From assembly GCF_000346465.2 (NCBI RefSeq), contig NC_034009.1:5843291-5907290 (forward strand): 64,000 nt of DNA, written 5' to 3'. Numbering within the stretch: position 1 is the stretch's first letter; each line of letters starts with the position of its first letter. This document shows, one piece after another, positions 11,210 to 22,283 of the stretch. This DNA comes from Prunus persica. Lineage: Eukaryota > Streptophyta > Magnoliopsida > Rosales > Rosaceae. A program made the translations under genes and the position numbers. The notes beneath the pieces are model-generated. The model did not search any database. It was given only the letters and a program-made list of their open reading frames with translations, and had not been told where the DNA came from.

Positions 11210-12574
11210 AACAGTGTTTTTGGAGTTTTCGATGTCCCTTTTTAACCCAAAATACCTTTCCGAATAGAGAATGGCGTAACTAACAGAACTTACTGCGTAG
11301 CAGTGACGTAAGGCCATTTTTAGGTTTTAAGGTCATTTAGGATGTCAAAAAAGGTTTTAAAGTTTTGAAGATATAAAAAATCAATTGAAACATGCTTTTT
11401 CCAGATTCTTTAATATTCATAGTATTTAGAAAGATGTTTAAAACTGTTATCAAAATTTTAAACATAACCAAAATAGTCATGACATCAACGGATAAAGAAA
11501 TTGCAATAGGCATGCTTGAAACGATCTCAGTGTGTGTGAGTAACCATGTGCTCTGATACCAACTTTTAAATTTTCTATATAAGTGTCCATTATCTTTCAC
11601 ATAATATGAACCAAAACACAACTTAGTAGTTTTTCACCGCGTAGTAGTATTGCCAAGCATACACGTATTATAACATTAGTATATTAATAATGATTAATTT
11701 TAGTTTGGTGCCCTGAACTCTCACTCTTAAGGCTTGTTTGTTCCTACGCTCTCAATTTTAACAATAAAGTACGACCCTAAGCTTGGAAATTTATTGCAAT
11801 TTGGTTCTGTAGTTAGAATGACTATTAAAAAATATGTTAATTGATAATGTGGCAAACGTGGTACCTGCTTCTTTAAACTTGATTATAATATTAATAAAAT
11901 ATTACAAATCAATTAAAAATAAAAATAAATGAAAATATAATGAAATTGAAGGGGAAAAACAGTAACCCAGAACCCACCGTCCTCCACGGCCACCACAACC
12001 ATTGGTGCCACCCTTGAAGCCTAACAAGGTTTTCATGTATGATTACAGACATAGCAGCAAAGAAAAAAACTCTTATAAACAGAGCCAAAGTCACCTTCTC
12101 CAAACTTGTTAGAGGACTGGAAGCCATTAGTGGCAGACTTCAATTCCTTGGAAGAAAAAATTCTGAAGCTTTCTTGATTTTAGGGTATTTAACAAGTACA
12201 AAAAAGCAATCAAGAACACAGTAAAATCACAACAAAAATACAGAGGCACACATGCTTGATTTTGCCAAAGGTATGTACTTGACAATGCTTGAAAGCAGAA
12301 ATCTTGGAACTCACTGTGGATCTTGTAGAGGTTGTACGGGTAGAGATTGACCAAGAATGACGAATTTGTGCCCGGAGGAACTGGAGCAAGGATCTTATGA
12401 CGGTGTCCAGGACGAGCTCTTAGAATTGAGCGGAGGAAGGGGAAATGGCGTCGTGACGACGTTGATAATTGAGAAGGTGGTGGATACAGACATCTTGTGG
12501 ATGCCGAGGTCACCGAGGGGAGAAATTATACAATGATACGGTATCACCAGGTCCCACTCAACTGAGGGAGGGTG
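11210..12574. other. AT-rich intergenic region, no gene supported
   Basis: No credible coding region is seen. At about 11546-11565 the reverse complement reads TTGGTATCAGAGCACATGG. This is a tRNA-Met-type primer-binding site in minus orientation, so a fragment of a small LTR element may lie here. Minus-strand open stretches at 12127-12631 have proline- and serine-rich translations but no family resemblance. Confidence 0.4.
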
Positions 12575-12617
12575 TGTTGAAGAATATGAGTCCACATCGG
12601 AAACTTGATTAAATAAA

Positions 12618-13452
12618 GACTTAAATGTCAAAATAGTCCCTGTGTTTTAATCATTTGGCCAATTTAATCCCTGTGTTTTTAATTTGGCCGATTTAGTCCT
12701 TGTGTTTTCCTCCGTTAGCTAATATTATCCATTCCATTAAATTATTATTAAAAAAGTTCATTAAAGTTTTAAAAATTAATAAAAACTGTAATTATTTTAA
12801 ATAAAAAAAAATTACAAGTTCACTTTAATGATTAACAAAATAAAGGCCTGCAAGCCTCAAATTCTCCGATTGATCACCACCGATTCAAGCCTCTAATAAA
12901 AAGTTATCCGATTTGCATCAACACCGCCAGTCTCTTCTACATGCCCGTAATACAATTCATGGGGTGGATAAAAACATTAGCAAGAGTAAAAGGGCCTCGA
13001 CAGCCATGAAAAGAAGGATGAACAAGAACAAATGGCTCTTGCAATCATGCTTATCCTTTATCTTATTAAGCTTACCTGCTAGCCTACTGCTGCACTGCCT
13101 TGTGCCTATTTTTGTTTCTCTTAACAAAAAGATTAACAAAATAAAAAAAATTTGGAAACCCAACCTCTAAACCCTCTTCTTCTCTCCAACAGCCAACACC
13201 AAACCACCATGAGCGATCCCACCCAACCACTTCCCCCCTGGAATGTGGTGGCTGGTCTTAATTTTTTATTAAATAATTAGAGATTTTTAATTAGTTTAAA
13301 TAACATTTATGAATTTTTTAAACAACAATTTAACGGAATAGATAACATTGACTAACGGAGTAAAACACAAGGACTAAATCAACCAAATTAAAAACACGGG
13401 GACTAAATTGGCCAAATAAATAAAACACAGGGACCATTTTAACATTTAAGCC
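12618..13452. mobile_element. Mutator-like MITE (835 bp) with long terminal inverted repeats
   Basis: The left end reads GACTTAAATGTCAAAATAGT and the right end, reversed, reads GGCTTAAATGTTAAAATGGT. The inverted repeat continues for roughly 100 bp through repeated 'CCCTGTGTTTT ... AATTTGGCC' blocks. It is flanked by identical 9-bp duplications, TTAAATAAA, at 12609-12617 and 13453-13461, the length typical of Mutator-like elements. The second TRIM repeat (13850 onward) shows the unoccupied sequence, which proves the insertion point. No transposase is encoded; open stretches inside (12913-13170) look fortuitous. Confidence 0.88.
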
Positions 13453-13612
13453 TTAAATAAAATACAAAATATAATGAATGGTTCTACTACTAATAATACC
13501 GAGGCCTTTTGTGATAAAACCTCACACCTACTGGACTTTGTAGGTGGTTAAGTTGGGGACAATATCGGGGTTGTTAGTAGTGGGCCGCTAGCCCGTCTCT
13601 CTGAATTTAACA

Positions 13613-13624
13613 TGGTATCAGAGC
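13613..13624 (+). other. TRIM primer-binding site (tRNA-Met type)
   Basis: TGGTATCAGAGC follows the LTR end ...TTTAACA immediately. It is complementary in form to the 3' end of initiator methionine tRNA, the usual primer of plant copia and TRIM elements. Confidence 0.85.
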
Positions 13625-13960
13625 AGGTTGATTGACTGGGCCTGAATTGGGTCTCTACCCTTACCCAATATGTGATGTTCACATGTTGGGCTTGAGTGTT
13701 TATTCTTACCCTTTACCTAATATGTGGTGCTCACATGTTGGGCTCGAATGATTGACTCCGATGTGAACTTGGCTCCACGTGTGGCCCACTATGTAGTGGT
13801 CTCACATGAGGAGGCGTGTTGAAGAATATAAGTCCCACATTGGAAACTTGACTAAATAAAATACAAAATATAATAAATGGTTCTACTACTAATAATACCG
13901 AGACCTTTTATGATTAAACCCCACACCTACTGGACTTTGTAAGTGATTAAATTAGGGACA

Positions 13961-15238
13961 ATATCTCGCACGTCTCATACCATGTTTATACTTCTTGGTC
14001 CCTAATGCGCATTTACATGAACACACACCTGTTTCAATTATCCCATATATGAAACAGAGTATTTTTAAATATATATATATATATATATATAATTTCGAGA
14101 AATTAAATATTTTGTTACATATTTAGTTTATAAGTTATATATTTAAATTGATTATATATATAATTATCTTGGTATGTGTTATATTTTCAGAAATTTTTCT
14201 TATTAATTATTAAAAATAATAATACTATAATAAGTATATGTTTTGTTTTAGATAGCCTTATCTCGTTGTTACTTTCTGCATATTAATACTTGAACAGCTA
14301 AGTTCAATAGTCTAGTTGTCATCTAAATCTTTAGACATGCAACACTTAAAACTCACAGGTGTCAAAAAAAAGACTCACATGTGTCATTATACCTAGATGA
14401 CTAAGCTCTAATTTAGCATGAGGTGTTGGCAATCTAGTTACATCTAAACTTGAAGCCAAACATTATCAGCTGCCATACATTGGACCAATTGAAGGAAAGT
14501 AGTTGCCACGTATGTAGTACTATAAATAGGGACCATTCCATTTCATCTTGAAGAGCAAGGGAGGCATGGTTTACATGAGAAATAAGAGGGAAAGAAAGAA
14601 AGAAAAAGAGAAAAAGGACGAAGAGAGAGAGAGACTGCTGATGAAATTCTTGGAGGAGAAATAGAGTGTAGTTTGTGATTTCTTAAACTTTGAACTAGAT
14701 TTGGAATTAAGGTAGGGGGTTTTTTGGGGCCTTTACGAAGATTGATTTAATTAAATTTCGTGAGCATTATATTATGTGTTGTACTATAATTTGGTTGATA
14801 TTCTTTGTTATTGGGTGTTTACGTGTTGTTAATTAGCATTATATTATTTTATTAATATTGACATGTTCATATGTTATTGAAAATGATTGGAATTATTGGG
14901 TTGATAAAGAAAGTTTGGAAAAAAGGGTAATAGGAAGGATCTTTTGTATAGTTGAGTCTGACCATTGTAGGAACTAATTTCAGGCGAGCCCGTGTGCACA
15001 GTAGAATAGGATATCAGTGGTATAATTGTCAATTATGTGATTGCATATCATTTAATTTAGTTATATCAATCTACTGTGGTAAAGTCTCATGTCTCTATTA
15101 AGCGGTGGTTGCTTATCCCTCTAAAAAGTTTGATTTGCAGGAAGTAAGAATACTAAGGAGGGAACAGTGTCCATAAATCAGTTCTATAAAAACCAATACC
15201 ATATCGTCTGCCACATCTATTCATAACCTACTCAAATT
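13961..15238. other. Intergenic region upstream of the acyltransferase pseudogene
   Basis: Strongly AT-rich, with an (AT)n run at about 14071-14091 and a purine-rich patch at 14570-14640. No coding sequence is supported. TATAAATAGGG at about 14521 and CTATAAAAACC at about 15183 are TATA-like; the second lies about 70 bp before the pseudogene ATG at 15257 and is the likelier old core promoter. Confidence 0.5.
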
Positions 15239-15582
15239 TTGAAAAAAATAAAAACGATGGTGGTGAAAATCAAAGGCTGCTATGTTCTGAAACCCTCTAC
15301 ACCAACATTGCAAGGTAGCCTAGCTCTCTCAGAATCGGATCAAATTGACACCATAAGTCATGTTAGCATTATCAACTTCTACAGACCAGACCAAAACTTT
15401 GTCTCACAACCTGACGCCATTGTCAACACTCTCAAAGACTCATTATGCCGCGCATTGGTGCCATTCCATCCACTAGCCGGTCGTTTGCGTTGGATTGGCG
15501 GAGGCCATCTCGAGCTCGATTGCAATGGCATGGGGGTTCAGTTCATTGAAGCTGAGTCCGATTCGAAACTTGATGATCTTGG

Positions 15583-15803
15583 TGTTGGCGAGCTCTTACT
15601 TAGTTAGGATTTTGGTTCCTTATTTTATTAGAATTTTGGTTACTTACCAATTATTATTTAGTCCTATTGTAATTTAGATATATTTCCTATTTTATTTAGG
15701 GTTAACACATCTTTGTACTTGTATAAATACCTCAATATTGGAGAAGAATAATAATATGAGTGTATCTTAGCATAACTGAATATTTACCTTACTTTGTTTG
15801 ACA
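15583..15803 (+). repeat. 5' LTR (221 bp) of the element in the BAHD pseudogene
   Basis: Starts TGTTGGCGAG and ends TTTGTTTGACA. It contains a TATA-like TATAAATACC at about 15722. It is the same length as its partner at 17632, from which it differs at six positions. Confidence 0.93.
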
Positions 15804-17221
15804 TGGTATCAGAGCCAGGTTCCTAACCTGTGATAACCTCTGCCAAGTTGAGAGTCGTTGGCACTCCTCATTCCTAACTCATCATGGGTCTTCATCTTGT
15901 ATAGTCATTTTCTTTTGTTCATCCTCTCATATGTGTTTTCACCGCACCTAGTCTTCACATTCTTCTTTGCTACTGTTCCAAAATTTTTATTTTTCATCTT
16001 TGTAGGCCATATGGTCTTTCTTGATGTCTCAGCTTCTCTATCTTTGAAACTTCATAACAAGTCTCTTTACTCCGTGAGCCTCGTCACCGCTAACTGAGCC
16101 ATTGCTTTCCTCCGCGAGTCTCGTCACCGCTCGCCGAGCCTTTCCTTTGACTGTTCTGCGGGTCTCTGTCTTCTTTGGCTGCTCTCTTGAGTTGCTTTTC
16201 CGCTTCTCAGTTTGAGCATCTTATCTTTGTCTCTGTTCATGATTTGCTGGGTTTCCTCCCTTACTATTCTCCTTTTCTGAAGTTTTTTCTTTATGGGACA
16301 GCCGTATGCTACCACCTTCCCCTCTTGCATTTTTTTCTGCCATGAGACTGGCATGTTTGAGTCTCTTTACTATTATTTCAATTTCTCTTCTTTCAAATCT
16401 CGATCCTTTACCAGTGTCAGATTTGATTGGGAGATAGATGCAACTTCATTTGGGTGCTGTAACTTTATTTTTCGGTGTTGCTTTCTCAAATCTCGACTCT
16501 TTTATATCGTCAGATTTAAGGGGGAGTGACACCGCTGCTCATCTATTCTGCTGCAATTTAGCTACCTATCTGCCATGGCTGATTCTTCTACATCTGAGCG
16601 TCAATTAGCTTCTGTTTCTTAAGTGCCACTTTTCTTATGGTTTCGAATACCCCTTCTCTTCAGGAGGAGATGGGGCGTGAAGAGAAGTTGTCTCTGCAAT
16701 AATGAAAGTATTTGTTATTGTTATTGTTGCTAACTACTATGTCTTTTGCTAGTGCCAGTACCGTTGCTCATCCTTGTTATGTCTCTTGCTGGGGACAATG
16801 TTATTGCTCTTGCTTATTATGACTCTTGTTGGGGACAGTGTTGATTACTGTTGATGATGCTTGTTATGTCCCTGCCTTGTTGCTCTTGCTGGTGCCAGTG
16901 CCTTGTATTGCTGTTGTTTGGTACTAGTATTTTGCTCCTGCCTATTATGACTCTTGCTGGGGACAGTGTTGATTACTGTTGATGATGCCTGTTATGTCCC
17001 TGCCTTGTTACTCGTGCTGGTTTGGTACTAGTATTGTTGCTCCTGCCTGTTATGGTGCCAGTATTGTTGCTCATGCCTTTGCTGGTGTGTTTCTGTTGTG
17101 GTCGATATTGCCACCGTTGATGTTGTCTTTTCTTGCTTCGCTTTCCGTTGATGTGGTCATTGTCGTTGTTGTTGTTGTGGCCTTGCCCTTTGCCTTTGCT
17201 TCTGCCTTACCTACTGTCGTA

Positions 17222-17445
17222 CTCACAGGGTTTCTGTGTTCTGTCTTATCTATTGCCGTGCTCACAAGGTTTTTGTGTTCTGCCTTATCTACTGCCATAC
17301 TCACAGGGTTTCGGTTTATGTGTTTTGCCTAATCTACTGTCGTGCTCACAGAGTTTCTATGTTCTGCCTTATCTACTGCCATCCTCACAGGGTTTCTGTG
17401 TTCTACCTTACCTACTATCGTCCTCACAGGGTTTCTGTATTCTAC
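17222..17445 (+). repeat. 39-bp tandem repeats inside the non-autonomous LTR element
   Basis: The word CTCACAGGGTTTCTGTGTTC recurs, with variants, at 17222, 17261, 17300, 17345, 17384 and 17423. Spacings are 39, 39, 45, 39 and 39 bp. All are multiples of three, so each forward frame reads a 13-residue repeat; one frame gives variants of SQGFCVLPYLLPY. Upstream (about 16730-17060) is a less regular set of GTTGCTCTTGCTGG words. No known protein matches; this may simply be repeat expansion. Confidence 0.85.
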
Positions 17446-17631
17446 TATTTGCCCTATTTTTTACGGTTTGCTCTTGTGTTTCTGTTGCGAACTTTGCTTT
17501 AGTTTGTCATTTGTTTCACTCGTGGTTGACGAAAAGACCTTATCTACAATTAGTGCTTCTCAAGTATGGTGTTCTGTGACTCGCTTGTCAAGTTGGGCGT
17601 GCGAAATATCTTTGCCCAACTTGAGGGGAAG

Positions 17632-17852
17632 TGTTGGCAAGCTCTTACTTAGTTAAGATTTTGGTTCCTTATTTTATTAGAATTTTGGTTACTTACCAAT
17701 TATTATTTAGTCATATTGTAATTTAGATATATTTCCTATTTTATTTAGGGTTAACACATCTTTGTACTTGTATAAATACCTCAATATTGGAGAAGAATAA
17801 TAATATGAGCGTATCTTAGTATAACTGAATATTTACCCTACTTTGTTTGACA
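17632..17852 (+). repeat. 3' LTR (221 bp) of the element in the BAHD pseudogene
   Basis: Starts TGTTGGCAAG directly after a purine tract and ends TTTGACA directly before the CTTGG target duplicate, where the acyltransferase sequence resumes in register. Confidence 0.93.
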
Positions 17853-18920
17853 CTTGGTGACTTCTCTCCTTCTCTAGAATATGACTATCTTATCCCCACT
17901 GTAGACTACACCCTCCCAATTCATGAACTTCCTATATTGCTTGTATAGTTGACTAGGTTCAAGTGTGGTGGTGTTAGTCTTAGACTATTTCACATGCTGT
18001 TGTTGATGGGCAAAGTACATTTCATTTCATTTCTGAGTGGGCTAGGCTTGCAAAGGGTGAGCCAATTGGTGTAATGCCGTTCCTGGATCGAAAGGCCTTT
18101 CAAGCTCGAACACTCCCAGCTGGAAATACTCTAGGGCTTGACCACTCAGAGTTAGACCATCCACCCCTTTTGCTCGGCCAATCGGATAATATCGATCGAG
18201 GAGAGGAAGAAGAAGACCACTGTGGCCATGTTGAAGCTAACCAAGCAACAAATTGAGAAACTTAAGCGAATGGCAAACGAGGGGAATGATTACAAGAATT
18301 CTGGCACTAAGCCGGCTTACACACGGTATAAGACCGTGGCAGGGCACATATGGAGATGTGCGTCTAAGGCTAGAGTTCACAGAAATGAACAACCTACGGC
18401 AATGGGAGTTTGCGTTGATTTGAGGAGTCGTATGCAACCCCCATTGCCCCAAGGATACTTTGGAAATGCAACATTTTATGGGGTTGCTAGAAGTCTTGCT
18501 GGTGACTTGGTGTCCAAACCATTAGGGTACGCATCGAGTAGAATAACGGAGGCAATCGAGAAGGTGTCGAATTATTACGTGCTGTCCGCCATTGATCACT
18601 TCAGGAACCAACCGAACTTGACTAGGTTTCAAGCCCTTCATGCTCTAGGGATTGCCGAAGGGGATTTGTATGGAAACCCTAATCTTGAGGTTGTGACTTG
18701 GTCGACACCGCCTATGTATGGGCTTGACTTTGGATGGGAAAAGGAAATGTATATGGGTTCAGGAACATATGATTTTGATGGGGAATCCTTCCTCCTTCCA
18801 AGTCCTGAAGGAGATGGTTCTATGGTTCTGACTTTGTGTTTACAAGTGGCCCATATGGACGCTTTCAAAAAGCACTTCTATGAAGATATTATACTGCATA
18901 AGTTATATAGCAAGCTATAA

Positions 18921-19739
18921 GCTGAGAAATACAGAGCAGATATATGGAAAATATATATATAAAATATCAGCTTATTAATTGGTCTTCAGTGAGAAACATT
19001 TTCAAAAATAAAGTAATTTGTCAAGTATATGTTAAGTTAACGTAGCTATGGACGATTTAACGTAGCTATGGACGATTGATTTCTCCAGCCAAGTAAAACA
19101 GATGGTTGAGTTTCTTTCTTTATAATTATGTATGAATAATGCAATGCATGGCAGTAGGTGAATCTTACTACTGTGAAAGATGTAATTTGCATTGTAATTC
19201 AAATAATTTTAGTAAATTCACATCCTGGTTGGTGTTATTTTACTAGCCTCTTGGCAAAAGCTCTGCCAATTGGCTTATTTTTTTTTTTCAAAGATCATTA
19301 AAATGTTTATTAAAATTAATATATATTAATTTTTTTTTGAATTTTTTATGTGTTTTTAATAGGATCCAGATTCTGATTTTGTTTTTTATTTTAATTTTTT
19401 TAATACACAAAAGTATAAATTTACTATATTATACTTATTTATTATATTTTCAATTCTTAATATTATAATTAATTATGAGTATTTTATGGCATTTTGAATG
19501 TTTCATCATTCATTATCTATATCTTTTTGAGAAAAGATGGTATTTCATTAAATCCAAAAGAACATTACATAACCACAAGATGTGGTGTTGTTGGCAAACT
19601 GCCACCTTAACTGCCACCTTCAACTGACGAGCTACCTGATACTTCAATGACAGAAATTCAAAACCCGTTAAAAACACTTTGTGGCCAGAAGCAAAGTGAA
19701 CCTCGAACGGGGATTATCCCACCCTTCGAATTTTTGAAT
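18921..19739. other. AT-rich intergenic region
   Basis: No gene is seen. A short direct repeat (TTTAACGTAGCTATGGACGA-like, two copies) lies at about 19037-19077. The stretch 19530-19600 resembles transposon-derived sequence leading into the LINE fragment that follows. Confidence 0.5.
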
Positions 19740-20050
19740 GGGTTTCATGTTCCCCCAATAGGTCTGGCGGGGGGCTTGAGTGGGTTTGGTGGTATGATAC
19801 GGTAACTTGTGATATTGTTGCTTTATCCAAAAATTTGATTGATTGTTGGCTGCAGACTCCTCTTAATGGCACTCGTGTCCGTGCCTCTTGGATTTACGGA
19901 AATCCATACAGAGACAAGAAAGAAGAGTTTTGGCATGGTCTGGAAGGGCAAGCTACTGATGCTCCTTGGTTCTGCGGCGGAGACTTAAACGAAATCATGT
20001 GGGGGCTTAGAGTTGTCTCGCTTGAGGCCCAAAGAAAATTAATCAGGTAA
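19740..20050 (+). pseudogene. LINE endonuclease-domain fragment
   Basis: The translation at 19835-20050 includes ASWIYGNPYRDKKEEFWHGL and PWFCGGDLNEIMWG. These match the YG-x-P and W-x-x-GGDFNE signatures of the apurinic-endonuclease domain of plant L1-type LINEs. Upstream bases 19763-19800 read as a degenerate GGL...W segment of the same domain. Only about 100 residues are left, and no reverse transcriptase follows. It is a dead, truncated copy. Confidence 0.75.
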
Positions 20051-22083
20051 CGTTTTCAGAGAATATTATCAGAGAATAAAAACAAGAAAACGAATTTGCA
20101 TTTTCAGAAAATGAAAATACGTCTGGTAGATTAATTATAAAACATTTTTAGAAAACAAAAACAATGAAAATGTGTCTAGTAGTACACTTTGAAATAATAA
20201 TATGTGAGTTATTTTTACGAACAAGTTTCCCATGAGAATGAAAACCTCAACAAATTTACAGAGATGCTTTGATCTCTCAGAATTGTTAGAATAGCTCTTG
20301 GATGATTCATAATCAAGCAGAATAGGTACTGTAGTGCAGCTCCTGGTCAGCAATCATCAATCCAGCCACTTCCAACCCCGTCCAGACTGAAGAGATCTTA
20401 ATTATGCCCATCCAAGAAGCCTCTACATGGCTAAAATAGATTAAAACTCTGCCAATCTCAATATTGCTGTCAATTTTCAGCTGAACCTCATCAGTTAAAG
20501 GTGCTGATGTTTGAATCCAGCACAGATACATCCAGTCCAGACTGAGTCACAGGCAACAATCCAAGCAGAAATCGAAGCCCAATGTTCTGTTGTCCTTTTT
20601 AGACGTGGCAGTTCCCTTTTGTTTTAAATTGTGTAATTGGCAATTCTCTTTAAAACAATTTGATTTATTTTCAATATTCATTTTGGCCAGAACCACTAGA
20701 TTTTACTATGAGAAATTGTGAAGTCCTCACCAGTCTGAGGCAAGAAAAGAATTTACTTGGGAGATATTCCTCACCCAAATTCACAATCACTTGTTTAAAG
20801 TCAGTAACTTGGGACTCAAGTTATCTATTTTTCATAAGTCTGTTAGGGTTTTAATTGCTAACAGTGACACGCTCGCACACCAAAGAAAGTTGACTTGTTG
20901 ACCACAAATTATTTTTAAGCAAATGGAGAAATTTACCCTATCATCATAGGAACTAAATCAAAACGGGTGAACAATTTGTTCTAAATCAATATCTTTCATT
21001 TGTAGGAAAAATATGAGCATACATTCATTGGTTATCAATTTTAATTTCGCAATTGTTATAATTAAGTTTTAAGATCCTGCTTTGTTATAGTTTGTGTTTT
21101 GGACTCTGACTTTCAGGGTTACGCCATGATAAGGGAACAATTGCTTAGTTTGTAAGTTATGGTCCACGGACTATGACCTTGTGAAATTCCTTATTCATTT
21201 AACTTCTTGGCCCTTTTTTAGTTCGCGAAAAAAGATTTGATGAGAAATTTTTCTATGTCTGTTTCAAGGAATGAAATTAGAAGATTTTTTTTCCCATGTT
21301 TGATAATGCTAGGAAAGTAGCCAAGAAATACCACTTTTATTTCATTTCCCATATTTAGTTTGCATAGGAATGTAAAACACACTTTGTCTAATTTTCCAAT
21401 TATATCCATATAATTTCACAAGTGTCAATTTGTGACTAAGCTATATTAGTAGGTAAGGAGGAGTTCCTCCTTATGGACAAGGAGGGAAGCATTATCTTTT
21501 TCGATGTGCCAGATAACCATTTTCGATGCCTAGACTTACCAAATATGGAAAAATAATTGATTTTCCATCCCCGATCCTGAACCTCATTTCTCGTGAACCA
21601 AACACCACTTTAGAAATATGAATTAAAGTTGTCTATCACGCTGTGGATGATCAAGCTATTATATATGTTATGGACTTCATAATGGGTGGAACTCTATAAG
21701 ATATTTTCATCTATAAAAGGCTGGGTTCATGCTCTCACATAATGCTGCTCATTAAGTTTAGCTCCATTAAGAAATGTAGAGGGTAAAAGATGCATATGTT
21801 AGTTGAATCGGTCTAGTTGAATCCGTGTACGTGAGTTTCCTCCTCTCCTTCTAAACTTTGGGGAAAGAAAAAAAAAAAGCCATTCCATTTTCCTTGATTC
21901 ATAGGTACTATTATTGTTCGTTACGAATACATAGGTATAATATCTTAGGGAGCTGGTCAGCAGTATAAACATTGTACAAATAACAGTATTGTTGAAAAAT
22001 ACAAGACCTTTACTTAGGAAGTGGGCTTTTGAACACTCCCCGCGCAGCCCATTAGAAAATCACAATGAAAAATTATAGTGTGT
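20051..22083. other. Intergenic region between the LINE fragment and DPH2
   Basis: AT-rich with no supported gene. The reverse strand at 20313-20531 has a 72-codon open stretch that I could not assign. The last ~100 bases before 22083 form the likely DPH2 promoter, but I could not pick out a clear TATA box. Confidence 0.4.
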
Positions 22084-22283
22084 GTCCATTTCTAGCCGCC
22101 ATTCCCCCTTCTTGAGTTCCCTCTTTCCCCTTCTTCTTCTTCTTCTTCTTCTTCTTCGGTTCTCTCACAGTGAAATAGTCACTCCTACAGTCCCACTGTT
22201 CCAAGGAGGCTTCTTCCAAGCAGATTTAAAAAAAAAGGAAAAAGCTTTTTCCTCTTTCTTCTTTCACAGTAATTCATTCGGCC

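Larger units (their letters stand above)
12575..13960 (+). mobile_element. TRIM-like miniature LTR retrotransposon, interrupted by a MULE
   Basis: Two copies of a short terminal repeat start TGTTGAAGAATAT at 12575 and 13817. The first copy is split by the MITE at 12618-13452 and ends ...TTTAACA at 13612. It is followed directly by TGGTATCAGAGC (13613-13624), the classic primer site for tRNA-Met, and by only about 204 bp of internal DNA before the second repeat. Tiny size, lack of coding capacity and a Met primer site define a TRIM. The second repeat matches to about 13960 and then loses similarity. A purine-rich GAGGGAGGG also precedes the first repeat, so the structure could be part of a tandem TRIM. 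Confidence 0.75.
15583..17852 (+). mobile_element. Non-autonomous LTR retrotransposon inserted in the BAHD pseudogene
   Basis: Two 221-bp LTRs (15583-15803 and 17632-17852) start TGTTGGC and end TTTGACA. They are flanked by the perfect 5-bp target duplication CTTGG (15578-15582 and 17853-17857). A tRNA-Met-type primer site, TGGTATCAGAGCC, follows the 5' LTR at 15804, and a purine tract (CTTGAGGGGAAG) precedes the 3' LTR. The 1.8-kb interior has no gag or pol, only T-rich, repeat-rich DNA. I count 6 differences between the LTRs (about 2.7%), so it is fairly young. It must be moved by a related copia element. Confidence 0.93.
15257..18920 (+). pseudogene. BAHD acyltransferase pseudogene (spermidine hydroxycinnamoyl transferase-like)
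   Basis: The N-terminus (MVVKIKGCYVLKPSTPT..., ATG 15257) and the LSESDQ and FHPLAGRLRW segments are typical of BAHD enzymes. These move hydroxycinnamoyl groups from CoA thioesters to acceptors such as spermidine or shikimate in the cytosol. After codon ~108 the gene is split by an LTR element (15583-17852). Beyond it the reading resumes with DFSPSLEYDYLIPTVDYTLP. It then meets an in-frame TAG near 17948, a small deletion and frameshift just before the catalytic H-x3-D motif (HAVVD, about 17988-18005), and another frameshift near 18210-18225. The last 232 codons (18222-18920) stay open, but the conserved DFGWG motif reads DFGWE. Assignment to spermidine rather than shikimate acceptors is a guess from the N-terminus. 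Confidence 0.88.

Noticed and set aside
12127..12631. Minus-strand proline/serine-rich open frames as a host gene
   Set aside because: Frames change repeatedly, no known motif, no promoter or splice evidence.
17222..17445. Regularly spaced 39-bp repeats that could suggest a CRISPR array
   Set aside because: Repeats are contiguous without unique spacers and lie inside a plant LTR element.
17133..17579. 148-codon open frame as a real membrane protein
   Set aside because: Composition is driven by tandem repeats in a non-autonomous element and the forward frames overlap openly; no family resemblance.
20313..20531. Possible LINE RNase H on the minus strand
   Set aside because: Only a faint resemblance at one strand (QLKIDSN); no conserved acidic residues in order.
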